The position numbers and the translations under genes were made by a program. The notes under the pieces were generated by a model. It was not told where the DNA came from and ran no database searches. It saw nothing but the letters and a program-made list of their open reading frames with translations. Below, in pieces: positions 27,278-35,983 of a stretch of 64,000 nucleotides of DNA; the first letter of the stretch is position 1, and each line of letters opens with the position of its first letter. Source of the stretch: Polaromonas eurypsychrophila (GTDB taxonomy: Bacteria; Pseudomonadota; Gammaproteobacteria; Burkholderiales; Burkholderiaceae_C); the NCBI RefSeq assembly GCF_014641715.1, contig NZ_BMIG01000004.1:124001-188000 (forward strand). The letters are read 5' to 3'.

Positions 27278-28735
27278 TCATAAATTCCGCAAAATACCTT
27301 GCTGGCTGTCCAGTTCGGCCTGCAACTTCGCCAGCGCGCCCAGCAGCCCCAGACGGTTGATTTCGTCCAAGTTGCGGGTGACGAGCGCCAGCCAGCGCTG
27401 ATCCCTCGGCAACACCTCGCCCCAGATCGCCGTCAGCGTGCCCAGCGCCTGGACGCTGGCCGCAGCATCACCGGCATGGGCCAGCGCCAGGGCTTGCAGC
27501 TCGCCACCCAGCGGATCGACGATGGCATAAGCCTGGCCCTGCTCGTCAGTGCCGCGCAGGTAACGCATCCAGGCCGCAGCCGCAAACGCCAGCCGCTCCA
27601 CCGGCAGGCCGGCGCGCAGCGCGCCCAGCACCGAGGGCGGCCAGCGCTGCGGGATTTTTTGTGAGGAATCGGTGGCGATCTGGTGCACGCTGTGCTGCAG
27701 CGCCGGGTTGGCAAAACGCGCCAACAAGGCGTCGCGGTAGGCTGACCAGTCCGGGCGCGCCAGTTGCGGACCGACTTCCTGCGTCATCAGGCCGTGGATG
27801 AAGCCGCGGACTGCCGGCTTTGTGATGCATTCGCCGATCACCGGCCAGCCGGCCACCGCGCCCATGCAGGCCATGGCGGTGTGGCTGCCGTTGAGCAGGC
27901 GCAACTTGGCGTCTTCGAACGGGACCACATCGTCGACCACGGTCACGCCGGCGGCGGCCAGTACCGCACCGTCGGCGGCATCGGCGAAGCGGCGTTCGAT
28001 CACCCACTCCCAAAAGGCCTCGGTCCCCAGCGCGGCCTCATCAGCCACAACCAGCGCCTCGCGCGCGGCGGCCAAGCGCTGCGGCGTGGCGGCTGGCACG
28101 ATGCGGTCCACCATGCTGTTGGGGAAAGCGCAGCGGCCGGCCACCCAGTCCGCCAGCGCCGGGTTGAGGGCCTTTGCAGCGGTCATACACAGCGCCTGCA
28201 ACTGGCGGCCATTGCCCACCAGGTTGTCGCAGGAGGCGATGGTCAGGCCCGGCAGGCCGGCTGTCTGGCGCGCGGCCAGGCCCTGCGCGATCAATTGGCC
28301 CAGTTCCGGCCCGTAGCCTTTTTCAGTCACAGTCAGCGTGAGCCAGCGCGTGGACGGCGCGGCGATGGCCTGCACCACCTGCGCCGGCTCCCGCGCAGCG
28401 ACGGCAGTCTGCCAGATCGCGCCGCCGACTTGCCACTGGCTGCCGGCGCTGCTGGCCACCTGCACCGCATAGAGGCCGTCCTGCGCCTGCAGACTGTCAG
28501 CCAGCGCAGCGCTGCGCATGGCCACGCCCAGCACGCCCCAGCGCGCATCACCGCCCTGCAGCAGCGCATCAAAAACCAGCGCCTGGTGCGCGCGGTGGAA
28601 AGCGCCCAGGCCCAGATGCACGACGCCGGGTGCACCGCTGCGGGCATGGGTCGGGACGGTGATGCCGCGAGCGGCGAGGGCGGGCAGACAGGCGCTGCAC
28701 AGCCGCGCCGCCGTATCAGCGGACTTCATGGTCAT
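27278..28735 (-). CDS. Mannitol dehydrogenase-family oxidoreductase (fructuronate/tagaturonate reductase-like)
   Basis: 485 residues from ATG 28735 (ATG 28729 possible). The NAD-binding start VHLGLGAFHRAHQA and the catalytic K-x4-N-x2-H motif (KLRLLNGSH) place it in the UxuB/mannitol dehydrogenase family, which interconverts hexuronate ketoses or polyols with NAD(P). Downstream of Ldh-family and UxaA genes on the same strand, so it probably reduces or oxidises a uronate-derived intermediate. The Shine-Dalgarno GGAGG lies 5 bases before the ATG and comes from an SR50 repeat copy. Confidence 0.85.
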   Translation of the reverse strand: MTMKSADTAARLCSACLPALAARGITVPTHARSGAPGVVHLGLGAFHRAHQALVFDALLQGGDARWGVLGVAMRSAALADSLQAQDGLYAVQVASSAGSQWQVGGAIWQTAVAAREPAQVVQAIAAPSTRWLTLTVTEKGYGPELGQLIAQGLAARQTAGLPGLTIASCDNLVGNGRQLQALCMTAAKALNPALADWVAGRCAFPNSMVDRIVPAATPQRLAAAREALVVADEAALGTEAFWEWVIERRFADAADGAVLAAAGVTVVDDVVPFEDAKLRLLNGSHTAMACMGAVAGWPVIGECITKPAVRGFIHGLMTQEVGPQLARPDWSAYRDALLARFANPALQHSVHQIATDSSQKIPQRWPPSVLGALRAGLPVERLAFAAAAWMRYLRGTDEQGQAYAIVDPLGGELQALALAHAGDAAASVQALGTLTAIWGEVLPRDQRWLALVTRNLDEINRLGLLGALAKLQAELDSQQGILRNL

Positions 28736-28736
28736 T

Positions 28737-28788
28737 TCGGCCTCCAGCCCATGGCGGACAAGCGCAACCAGCTATCAAGTTCATAGCG
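28737..28788 (+). repeat. SR50 short repeat, copy supplying a ribosome-binding site
   Basis: GGCCTCCAGCCCAT...CAAGCGCAACCAGCTATCAAGTTCATAGCG on the + strand. Read on the - strand, its edge gives CTGGAGG immediately upstream of the UxuB-like start. It occupies most of the 71-bp gap to the next gene. Confidence 0.7.
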
Positions 28789-28806
28789 AATGTGCGGCAA
28801 ATGAGC

Positions 28807-29871
28807 TCAGTCCGGCAGCGTGACACCGACCTTGCGGCCGGCTGCCACCATCTCCCGCCAAGTCTCGCCATCGACAGCGATGCCGCTGTCCTGGCGCTGG
28901 ATACGTTTTGCGCGTTCCGGGTCGCCAGCGATGAGCACCGCGTCGGTGCCGGGCGCGGCTGGCGCGGCCTGGAGCCAGTCTGCAAAGGCCAGCGCCTCCT
29001 GCTCGAAGCTGGCCTGGGTGCCGAGCTTGGCCGGGTCGATCAGGATGGTCAGCATGCCGTTGATCACGGCGCGGATGGCGGGGTCGGCGGGCTTGTGCGC
29101 CGTGCCGCTGCCGGTCAGCGCGCCGCCCAGCAACTCGCAGGCCACGGCCATTCCGTACCCCTTATGTTCGCCAAAGGCCATCAGCGCGCCAAACAGGCCG
29201 TTGCTCTGCGGCACCACCACCACACCGGGGTTGGTGGTGGCGCGGCCGAACTCGTCGATCAGCATGCCGGCCTCGACCTGCTTGCCCTCGTTGTGGGCCA
29301 CGCGCATCTTGCCCTGGGCGACACGGCTGGTGGCGAAATCAAGGATGAATGGTTCCCGCCCCTTGAGCGGGATGCCGATGCAGCAGGGGTTGGTGCCGTA
29401 ACGCCCGTCGGCGCCGCCGAAAGGCGCGACCACCGGCCGCGACAACACGTTGACGAAATGCAGCGACACCAGACCCTGCGCCACCGCCATCTCGGCAAAG
29501 TGCCCGATGCGCCCGAGGTGGTGGGCGTTCGCCAAGGTCATGATGCAACTGCCGTGGGTTCTGGCGCGTTCCATGCCCAGCGCCATCGCCTGCAGGCCGA
29601 CGATCTGGCCGTAGCCGCGCTGGCCGTCCAGACTCAAGAGCGAACCGGTGTCCAGCAGCACGCGCAGGCTGTTGTTGGGTGTGAGGCCGCCTTCGAGCAC
29701 CGCGTCCACATAACGCGGCAACATGCCGACGCCGTGCGAGTCGTGCCCGCTCAGGTTGGCCAGCACCAGGTTGGCAGCGACCGTGGCAGCTTCATCTTTG
29801 GTGCTGCCGGCCGCTATCAAAACAGTAGCTACTTGCGCTTGAAGGACATGGGCGGGGAGGTTTTTTTGCAT
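28807..29871 (-). CDS. Ldh-family (malate/L-lactate/ureidoglycolate-type) NAD(P) oxidoreductase
   Basis: 354 residues from ATG 29871. The family pattern is LSGHDSHGVGMLPRY near the N-terminus with the catalytic His, then GYGQIVG, FATSRVAQGKM and a late HKGYGMAVACELL. Members reduce 2-oxoacids such as 2,3-diketogulonate, or oxidise 2-hydroxyacids. The sugar-acid setting fits either. Residues about 4-20 are encoded by an SR50 repeat copy, so the N-terminus is recent in origin. An ORF extension upstream to 29952 runs through another repeat and was not used. Confidence 0.87.
   Translation of the reverse strand: MQKNLPAHVLQAQVATVLIAAGSTKDEAATVAANLVLANLSGHDSHGVGMLPRYVDAVLEGGLTPNNSLRVLLDTGSLLSLDGQRGYGQIVGLQAMALGMERARTHGSCIMTLANAHHLGRIGHFAEMAVAQGLVSLHFVNVLSRPVVAPFGGADGRYGTNPCCIGIPLKGREPFILDFATSRVAQGKMRVAHNEGKQVEAGMLIDEFGRATTNPGVVVVPQSNGLFGALMAFGEHKGYGMAVACELLGGALTGSGTAHKPADPAIRAVINGMLTILIDPAKLGTQASFEQEALAFADWLQAAPAAPGTDAVLIAGDPERAKRIQRQDSGIAVDGETWREMVAAGRKVGVTLPD
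29812..29862 (-). repeat. SR50 short repeat inside the Ldh-family gene
   Basis: On the - strand it reads CCTCCCCGCCCAT, then TCAAGCGCAAGTAGCTA, then ATAGC. It matches the family consensus and encodes residues about 4-20 of the dehydrogenase. Confidence 0.7.
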
Positions 29872-29914
29872 ACGAAGAAGTGTTTTTGCCTGACAGAAGA
29901 TGCCTGCTTCAATC

Positions 29915-30008
29915 CATGTCATCCCGGACTTTATCCGGGATCCATGCTGCACGAACTACCGGCGTCAGCTTGCGCGCATGGATTGCGGGTCAGGCCCGCA
30001 ATGACAAG
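29915..30008. repeat. MITE-like palindromic repeat, copy A
   Basis: Starts near ATGTCAT (29916-29922) and ends ATGACAAG (30001-30008). Contains CCCGGACTTTATCCGGG and a paired ATTGCGGGT...GCCCGCAAT. Lies in the 160-bp gap between the UxaA-type gene and the Ldh-family gene. A second copy, inverted, is at 55973. Confidence 0.75.
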
Positions 30009-30031
30009 CGGGGAGGAGATGTGGCATCCAA

Positions 30032-31558
30032 CTACATGACCGCGCCGACCTGCCAGGGCACAAACTCGTTCTGCCCGTAGCCGTGTATTTCGCTTTTGCT
30101 TTTACCACCCGAGGCGGTGGCTAGCACCAGCTCGAAAATGCGCTGCCCCATCTCAGCCACCGTGCTGGCGCCGTCGATGATCTCGCCGCAATTGATGTCC
30201 ATGTCTTCTTCCTGCTTGCGCCACAGCGCCGAGTTGGTCGCCAGTTTGAGAGACGGTGAGGGCGCGCAACCGTAGGCCGAACCGCGCCCGGTCGTGAAGC
30301 AGATCAGGTTGGCGCCGCCGGCGACCTGGCCGGTCGCGCTGACCGGGTCGTAGCCCGGCGTGTCCATGTAGACAAAGCCGTGTGCGTCCACGGGCTCGGC
30401 ATATTCGTAAACCGCCTCCAGGTTGCTGGTGCCGCCCTTGGCCACGGCACCCAGGGACTTTTCAAGAATCGTGGTCAGGCCACCGGCCTTGTTGCCGGGC
30501 GAGGGGTTGTTGTTCATCTCGCCGCCGTTGATCTCGGTGTAGTGCTCCCACCACTTGATGCGTTCGACCAGCTTTTCGCCAACCGCGCGTTTGACCGCGC
30601 GGCGCGTCAGCAAATGCTCGGCGCCGTAGACCTCGGGCGTCTCCGACAGGATGGCAGTGCCGCCGTGCGCCACCAGCAGGTCCACCGCCGCGCCCAGCGC
30701 CGGGTTCGCGCTGATGCCGGAGTAGCCATCGGAGCCGCCGCACTGCAGGCCGATGGTGATGTGGGCCGCGCTGCAGGGTTCGCGCTTCACGTCGTTGGCG
30801 CGCGGTAGCATCTCATTGATCAGGGCGATGCCTTTGTGGACGGTCTTGCGTGTACCGCCGGTGTCCTGGATGTTGAAGACGCGGAAGTTGTCGCCCTCGC
30901 GCAGCGCGCTGTGTGCCAGCCAGGCGTTGATCTGGTTGGCCTCACAGCCCAGGCCCACCACCAGCACCGCGGCAAAGTTGGCGTGGGTCGCGTATCCGGT
31001 GAGCGTGCGCTCCAGGAGTTGCATGCCCATACCCTTGTCGTCCATGCCGCAACCGGTGCCGTGGGTCAGTGCAACCACGCCATCGACATTCGGAAAGGCC
31101 GCCAGCGCCACCGGGTTGGTCTGGCGCGAAAAATGATCGGCGATCGCGCGCGCGGCAGTAGCCGAGCAGTTGACGCTGGTCAGCACACCGATGTAGTTGC
31201 GCGTGGCCACGCGGCCGTCGGGGCGTTTGATGCCCATGAACGTCGCCTCGCGTTTGGCGGGTGCCGGCTTGACGTCGGCGCCGAAAGCGTAGTCGCGTGC
31301 AAAGTCGCCCTTGTCGGGACCCATGTCCAGGTTGTGCGTATGCACGTGTTCACCCGGCGCGATCGGCTGGCTGGCGAAACCGATGATCTGGTTGTAACGC
31401 CTGACGGCATCGCCTGTGTTTATCGTGCGCGTCGCTACTTTATGGCCGGGCGGAATCAGGCCTCGGGTGGTGATGCTTTCAATCGACGTGCCGCCTATGA
31501 GTTGGGTTCTTGCGATGACAACGTCGTCGTCTTTGTGGAGTCTGATGAAGGGGGTCAT
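30032..31558 (-). CDS. uxaA: UxaA-family dehydratase (altronate/galactarate type)
   Basis: 508 residues from ATG 31558, chosen because the N-terminal SAF domain starts there (RLHKDDDVVIA); upstream sequence is repeat-like. The family core shows GYLRPDGR-type TRNYIGVLTSVNCSA, a cysteine in HGTGCGMD, QCGGSDGYSG and FTTGRGS. UxaA dehydrates D-altronate to 2-keto-3-deoxygluconate with a metal cofactor. Located between a TRAP transporter and two dehydrogenases on the same strand, so a hexuronate or aldonate is the likely substrate class. Confidence 0.87.
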   Translation of the reverse strand: MTPFIRLHKDDDVVIARTQLIGGTSIESITTRGLIPPGHKVATRTINTGDAVRRYNQIIGFASQPIAPGEHVHTHNLDMGPDKGDFARDYAFGADVKPAPAKREATFMGIKRPDGRVATRNYIGVLTSVNCSATAARAIADHFSRQTNPVALAAFPNVDGVVALTHGTGCGMDDKGMGMQLLERTLTGYATHANFAAVLVVGLGCEANQINAWLAHSALREGDNFRVFNIQDTGGTRKTVHKGIALINEMLPRANDVKREPCSAAHITIGLQCGGSDGYSGISANPALGAAVDLLVAHGGTAILSETPEVYGAEHLLTRRAVKRAVGEKLVERIKWWEHYTEINGGEMNNNPSPGNKAGGLTTILEKSLGAVAKGGTSNLEAVYEYAEPVDAHGFVYMDTPGYDPVSATGQVAGGANLICFTTGRGSAYGCAPSPSLKLATNSALWRKQEEDMDINCGEIIDGASTVAEMGQRIFELVLATASGGKSKSEIHGYGQNEFVPWQVGAVM

Positions 31559-31904
31559 GGGGTTGTTGTCACTTGTGTTGTGAGTTTCAGAATCAGGGCA
31601 TGGTTCGGTGCAGTGCTGGCCTGGGAGGCCGGGGCGGATGGCTACGCGAATGTCCCCTGCGTGGCTTATGGCCACTGCTCCTCCTTGATTTCGCTTCGCT
31701 GTCCGCCCCAGCCTTCCACGCTTGCGATAGAGGTGGTTTGCGCGGCTCGAAAACATGCGCGGCTGCAAGGTCATGTCGGTGCGGCGTTCGGCGCAGCGGC
31801 ATCAAGGAGGAGGCCGAAGGCCGGCGGACGGCCGTGTAGCCGAGTGCCGCGTCCGCAGCCCCACGTTCAGTTGACATGACCATGCAACCTGCAAGCACAA
31901 CTTC
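31559..31904. other. 346-bp structured non-coding gap between uxaA and dctM
   Basis: No credible gene. From about 31600 to 31860 it carries nested inverted repeats: GGCCT/AGGCC near 31618, GGGGCGGA (31631-31638) pairing with TCCGCCCC (31701-31708), GTGGC/GCCAC between them, and GCGGAC/GTCCGC near 31824-31856. It looks like a degenerate dispersed element. Confidence 0.6.
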
Positions 31905-33299
31905 TCAATAAAACATCTTCGGCAGCCACAGCACCAGCTTGGGGAAATAAGTGATGATGGCCAGCGAGCCCAGCAGGGGTACCAACCAGGGCAGGATGGC
32001 CATCGTGGTTCTCTCCACCGACAGCTTGGCCACCCGCGCAAGCACAAATAGCACCATGCCCATCGGTGGATGCAGCAGCCCTATCATCAGATTCAGCACC
32101 ATCACCAGCCCGAAGTGCACCGGGTCGATGCCGAGCTGCTGCACGATGGGCATCAAGATAGGGACCAGGATGGTGATGGCCGCCGTGGGTTCCAGGAAAC
32201 AGCCGACAAACAGCATCAAGAGGTTGGCCAACAGCAGGAAAACCCAGGGCTCCTTGGTGAAACCCAGTACCCACTCCGAAATAGCAGCCGTCACGCCGGT
32301 GGCGGTCAGCATCCAGCCGAAGATGCTGGCGGCTGCAACGATGAACAGCACCGTGGCTGTGGTTTCCACCGTGTCCAGCGACACTTTGACGAACATTTTC
32401 CAGTTAAGCGTGCGGTACCAGGCAAAACCCAGCACCATGGCCCACAGGCAGGCCGCGATGGCGCCTTCGGTAGGTGTGAAAATGCCGGTGGTCATGCCGC
32501 CTATCAGCAGCACGGGCGTCATGATGGGCAGCACGGCCTGGAACTTGAAAAATTTGTCCGCCGCGAACAGGACGATCAGGCCGGCGAACACCGTGATTTG
32601 CGCAGGAAACCCGGCCTTGACGATCAGCAGCCAGAGGATCAGCGGCCAGCCGGCGACAACCAGCGTCTCCGCCAGTGCCTTGATCACACGCGGCCATTCG
32701 AATTTGACGTCAGCACCCCAGCCGTTTTTGTGGGCGAAGTAAGCCACCGTCAGCATCATCATCAACGCCATCAGCAGGCCCGGCAAAATGCCCGCCAGGA
32801 ACAACGCGCCCACGCTCACGTTGGCCATCATGCCGTAGATCACAAACGGCAGGCTGGGCGGAATGATGGGCCCCAGGGTGGCCGAGGCGGCCGTCACGCC
32901 GACAGCAAACTCCTTGCTGTAGCCGTGCTCCGTCATGGCCTTGATCTCGATGGTGCCGAGGCCCGCCGCATCGGCAATCGCCGTGCCGCTCATGCCGGCA
33001 AATACCACCGAGCCGACCACGTTGACGTGGCCCAGCCCCCCCTTCATCCAGCCCACCAGCGCCAGCGCATAGTTGTAGATGCGGTTGGTGATGCCAGCGT
33101 TATTCATCAGGTTGCCGGCCAGGATGAAAAATGGCACGGCCAGCAGCGGGAAGCTGTCAATACCGCTGACCATGCGGTGAATCACCACAAAGCTGGGCAG
33201 GTTACCAGTCGTCCAGATGTAGATCAGCGAGGAGCCGGCCATCGCGATGGCGACCGGGATGCCGCCACTCATGAGCAGCAGAAAAATGATTTTGAGCAT
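31905..33299 (-). CDS. dctM: TRAP transporter large permease DctM
   Basis: 464 residues with about twelve membrane helices. Typical DctM features: N-terminal MSGGIPVAIAMAGSSLIY, GMSGTAIADAAGLGTIEI, and the GPIIPPSLPFVIYG loop. It couples sodium-driven uptake of an organic acid with DctQ and the periplasmic DctP. It lies 12 bases downstream of dctQ. Confidence 0.95.
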   Translation of the reverse strand: MLKIIFLLLMSGGIPVAIAMAGSSLIYIWTTGNLPSFVVIHRMVSGIDSFPLLAVPFFILAGNLMNNAGITNRIYNYALALVGWMKGGLGHVNVVGSVVFAGMSGTAIADAAGLGTIEIKAMTEHGYSKEFAVGVTAASATLGPIIPPSLPFVIYGMMANVSVGALFLAGILPGLLMALMMMLTVAYFAHKNGWGADVKFEWPRVIKALAETLVVAGWPLILWLLIVKAGFPAQITVFAGLIVLFAADKFFKFQAVLPIMTPVLLIGGMTTGIFTPTEGAIAACLWAMVLGFAWYRTLNWKMFVKVSLDTVETTATVLFIVAAASIFGWMLTATGVTAAISEWVLGFTKEPWVFLLLANLLMLFVGCFLEPTAAITILVPILMPIVQQLGIDPVHFGLVMVLNLMIGLLHPPMGMVLFVLARVAKLSVERTTMAILPWLVPLLGSLAIITYFPKLVLWLPKMFY

Positions 33300-33311
33300 G
33301 GTGGGTTTGTG

Positions 33312-33884
33312 TTATTTGTCGTCCATCGAGGACTCGGGACGTTCGAGGACGCTGTAGCCGCGCCGACGGTGAAACAGCGCGATCTGTACCGAGCGGAGGG
33401 CCATGGCGGCAAAGCCGAGCAAGCAGACGCCGTAGACCCAATTCATCGGTAAATCAACCATGGTCATGCGCGAATTGCCGCCAAGTTTGAGCATCATCAT
33501 TCCGGTCAGAAGGGTGGCGGCTGCGAAGAAGCCGATGCGCAGAAAATCCACCAGCGTCGCCATCGCCCGGCCCACCGGCTTGGGCATGAACTTGTAGAAA
33601 AAGTCGACCTGGATGTGGTTGTTCTTGATCACGCCGATGGTGGCGCCAGTGAACACCACGGCGATCAGCAGGTATCGCGCGATCTCCTCGGTCCAGGCGG
33701 CCGAATCGTTTAACACGTAGCGCGTGAAAAACTGATAGAACACCGTGGCGCCCAGGATCCAGAAGAAGCCCAGTGCCACCCAGCCTTCCAGTGTGGTGCC
33801 CGAGAGGTCTATTGCTTCGTCCTGCGCGTGGAACTCGCCGTCGGCCCCCATCACGGGGGCCATGTCATCAATAGATTGAGTCAT
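33312..33884 (-). CDS. dctQ: TRAP transporter small permease DctQ
   Basis: 190 residues, four membrane helices, with EEIARYLLIAVVFTGATIGV in the middle, characteristic of DctQ. The N-terminal 25 residues are acidic and cytoplasmic. It sits between dctP and dctM in one transcription unit, though a repeat-bearing 112-bp gap separates it from dctP. Confidence 0.92.
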   Translation of the reverse strand: MTQSIDDMAPVMGADGEFHAQDEAIDLSGTTLEGWVALGFFWILGATVFYQFFTRYVLNDSAAWTEEIARYLLIAVVFTGATIGVIKNNHIQVDFFYKFMPKPVGRAMATLVDFLRIGFFAAATLLTGMMMLKLGGNSRMTMVDLPMNWVYGVCLLGFAAMALRSVQIALFHRRRGYSVLERPESSMDDK

Positions 33885-33914
33885 AGGAATAGTGTCATGA
33901 GGATTCGTTCAAGG

Positions 33915-33995
33915 ACACCGCGGAACCGGCTTTGCCGGGCCGCAGGTGTCGCCCCCTGGGTGGAGGCGGTTCACGGCAGTGAGCCGCTTCGCGGG
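33915..33995 (-). repeat. GC-rich repeat (CR family), copy between dctP and dctQ
   Basis: CCGCGGAACCGGCTTTGCCGGGCCGC followed by a CGCCCCCTGGG stretch and CCGCTTCGCGGGG. Related copies at 43884, 50228 and 58911. Confidence 0.65.
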
Positions 33996-33996
33996 G

Positions 33997-34995
33997 TTAT
34001 TTGATATTCACGACGCGGTCCCAGTCCTTCTTGTCCAGTTTCATGGACTCAAAAGTAATCGCCTTGAGCACGCGCTGCTGGAAGTCGGCGCGGTCCACCG
34101 TCACCACGTTGTTGCCTTTCTTTTTGAATTCCTCAACCAGTTCGCCTTCACGCTTCCTGATGTCGTTGGTGGCGTTGACGGCGGCTTCCTGCGTTACATC
34201 AGACAGGATTTTCTGCTCGGCTGGCGACAGCTTTCCCCAGAGGCTGGGGGCAATCACCGTCAGCAGGGCGTCTGCGATGTGGCCGGTCAGAATGATGTTT
34301 TTCTGCACTTCATAAAACTTTTTGGCTTCAATGGTCGGCAGCGGATTTTCCTGTGCGTCCACGGTGCCGTTCTGCAGCGCCAGGTAGACCTCCGCAAAGG
34401 CAATCGGCGTCGGGTTGGCGCCGCAGGCGCGCGGCAGCGCGGTGTAGGCCGGGGAGTCCGGCACCCGCATCTTGATGCCCTTCATCTCGTCGCAGTTCTT
34501 GAACAGCTTGTTGCTGGTGGCATGGCGCGCACCGTAGTAGGTGAGGGCCGTCACGGTGTTGCCAGTGGCTTTTTTGTAACCCTCGGTCAACTCCTTGAAC
34601 ACGTCACTTTTGCCGTACTTGATCACATGATCGGCGTCGCGGAAGGTGAAGGGGTAATAACTGACGGCCAGACGCGGGTAGGAGTTGGATGCAAACGAGG
34701 CGCCGGTCAGGATGATGTCCACCGTGCCCAGTTGCAGGCCCTGGTTGATGTCGCTTTCCTTGCCCAGGCTGGAGGCCGGAAACACCTGGATCTCGAACTT
34801 GCCGTTGGTGCGTTTTTTGAACTCCTCACCGGCCCACACCGACCACTTGTGGTAAGGCTCGGAAGTTTCATACACGTGGGCCCATTTCAGTTTGGTCTGC
34901 GCATTTGCAATGCCGAAAGGGGCTATAGCCCCCGCCAGTATTGCGCAAGCAGCTATTGTTTTGAGAGCAAATTGTTTTCTTGTCAGTGTTTTCAT
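33997..34995 (-). CDS. dctP: TRAP transporter solute-binding protein DctP (sugar-acid type)
   Basis: 332 residues from ATG 34995, with GGAGAC just upstream. A signal peptide of about 28 residues ends at ANAQ. The mature DctP fold shows MRVPDSPAY with the conserved carboxylate-binding arginine, AEVYLALQNGTVDAQENPL and GHIADALL. Homologs in Polaromonas and Burkholderia have been shown to bind D-glucuronate or D-galacturonate, which fits the UxaA and UxuB-like neighbours. An earlier start at 35058 would add residues before the signal peptide and is unlikely. Part of the signal peptide overlaps an SR50-like repeat. Confidence 0.92.
   Translation of the reverse strand: MKTLTRKQFALKTIAACAILAGAIAPFGIANAQTKLKWAHVYETSEPYHKWSVWAGEEFKKRTNGKFEIQVFPASSLGKESDINQGLQLGTVDIILTGASFASNSYPRLAVSYYPFTFRDADHVIKYGKSDVFKELTEGYKKATGNTVTALTYYGARHATSNKLFKNCDEMKGIKMRVPDSPAYTALPRACGANPTPIAFAEVYLALQNGTVDAQENPLPTIEAKKFYEVQKNIILTGHIADALLTVIAPSLWGKLSPAEQKILSDVTQEAAVNATNDIRKREGELVEEFKKKGNNVVTVDRADFQQRVLKAITFESMKLDKKDWDRVVNIK
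34927..34970 (+). repeat. SR50 short repeat inside the dctP signal-peptide region
   Basis: CCCGCCAGTATTGCGCAAGCAGCTATTGTTTTGAGAGCAA on the + strand, matching the SR50 consensus right half. On the - strand it encodes residues about 9-23 of the DctP signal peptide. Confidence 0.6.
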
Positions 34996-35071
34996 GGTGT
35001 CTCCTCTTGGGTGGTTTACTGGCTTCAAAGGGAAACGATGTACAAGCCAGCCGTACATCGCGTTTCATGGG

Positions 35072-35830
35072 TCACCCGGTCTTCGCCAGGCTGGCAAAAG
35101 GCTCCTTGAGCTGCCCGGCCTGACGCCAGCTCACGCTGAAACGGGTGTGCGAGTTGTCCATGTGGGCATGCATGGCCAGGCGGGCGGCCGCCGCGTCGCG
35201 GTCGCGCACCGCCTGCAAAATGGCTTCGTGCTCGCTGATGGCGGCGCACCAGGACTCCATGTTTTCAAAGTAGCCGCCCAGGCGCTCGAACAGCGGGCCG
35301 CGCCGCGAGTCCCAAAAGCGCTGCACGGTTTCAATCAGCACGACGTTGTCCGACGATTCGACAATTGCCGTGTGAAAGGCCCGGTCGCCTTCCAGGGGCA
35401 GCACGCCGCGGTTGGCGTCCTTTTTCATGACTTCCAGCGCCTTGCCCATGGCGGTGATGTGTTTGCGTTTGGCCTGCAGCGCTGCGATTGAGGCGATTTC
35501 GCCTTCAATCACCCGGCGTGCACGTATCAGCTCCAGTGGCCCCCACTCGTCGGGGGCAATCTGCGGCTGGCTGGCGGCGGCAGCGGCAGCGTGGCTGCTG
35601 CGGTCCAGCACATACACACCCGATCCGGTGCGCACCTCGACCCAACCCTCGACCTCCATCGCAATCAGGGCTTCACGCACCGAGGGCCGGCTGACCCCCA
35701 ATTGCCGCGCAAGATCGCGCTCCGCCGGCAGGCGTGTGCCCACCGCAAACTCGCCCGACACGATCAGCGTGCGCAGTTGCCCCGCAATCTGACGGTACAG
35801 GCGTTGGGGCTCGACGGTTTGCAGCGGCAT
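35072..35830 (-). CDS. FadR-type GntR-family transcriptional regulator
   Basis: 252 residues from ATG 35830. Winged HTH with RLPAERDLARQLGVSRPSVREALIAMEVEGWVEVRTGSGVYV, then an all-helical FCD ligand-binding domain with conserved His/Asp metal ligands (FHTAIVESSDN, and HEAI, HAHMDN). FCD regulators such as UxuR/ExuR and LldR sense sugar acids or hydroxy-acids. It lies upstream of dctP on the same strand and diverges from the SDR operon across a 153-bp gap, so it probably controls both. Confidence 0.9.
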   Translation of the reverse strand: MPLQTVEPQRLYRQIAGQLRTLIVSGEFAVGTRLPAERDLARQLGVSRPSVREALIAMEVEGWVEVRTGSGVYVLDRSSHAAAAAASQPQIAPDEWGPLELIRARRVIEGEIASIAALQAKRKHITAMGKALEVMKKDANRGVLPLEGDRAFHTAIVESSDNVVLIETVQRFWDSRRGPLFERLGGYFENMESWCAAISEHEAILQAVRDRDAAAARLAMHAHMDNSHTRFSVSWRQAGQLKEPFASLAKTG

Positions 35831-35863
35831 GGCTTTGGGGATGGGCAACTTAAGGGTTAGCCA

Positions 35864-35890
35864 GAATTGGACAAGTGGTAAGGCCAATTC
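35864..35890. promoter_or_regulatory. Candidate GntR/FadR operator in the divergent promoter region
   Basis: Inverted repeat GAATTGG (35864-35870) and CCAATTC (35884-35890) with 13 bases between. It lies 34 bases before the regulator start and about 94 bases before the first SDR start. Symmetry and position fit an operator for the adjacent regulator. Confidence 0.5.
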
Positions 35891-35983
35891 ATAATCCCAT
35901 GAATTCCCCGGCGTCCATATCCGGCAAAACCCTGTGCGGGTTGTCCTGCCAATGCCGCACTGCAACAACAAGGAAAAACAGCC

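Noticed and set aside
29872..29952. N-terminal extension of the Ldh-family gene
   Set aside because: The extra residues are encoded by the MITE-like repeat and do not match the family; ATG 29871 gives the usual length.
30836..31879. A 347-codon + strand open frame opposite uxaA
   Set aside because: It is antisense to a well-supported gene and its tail is repeat sequence.
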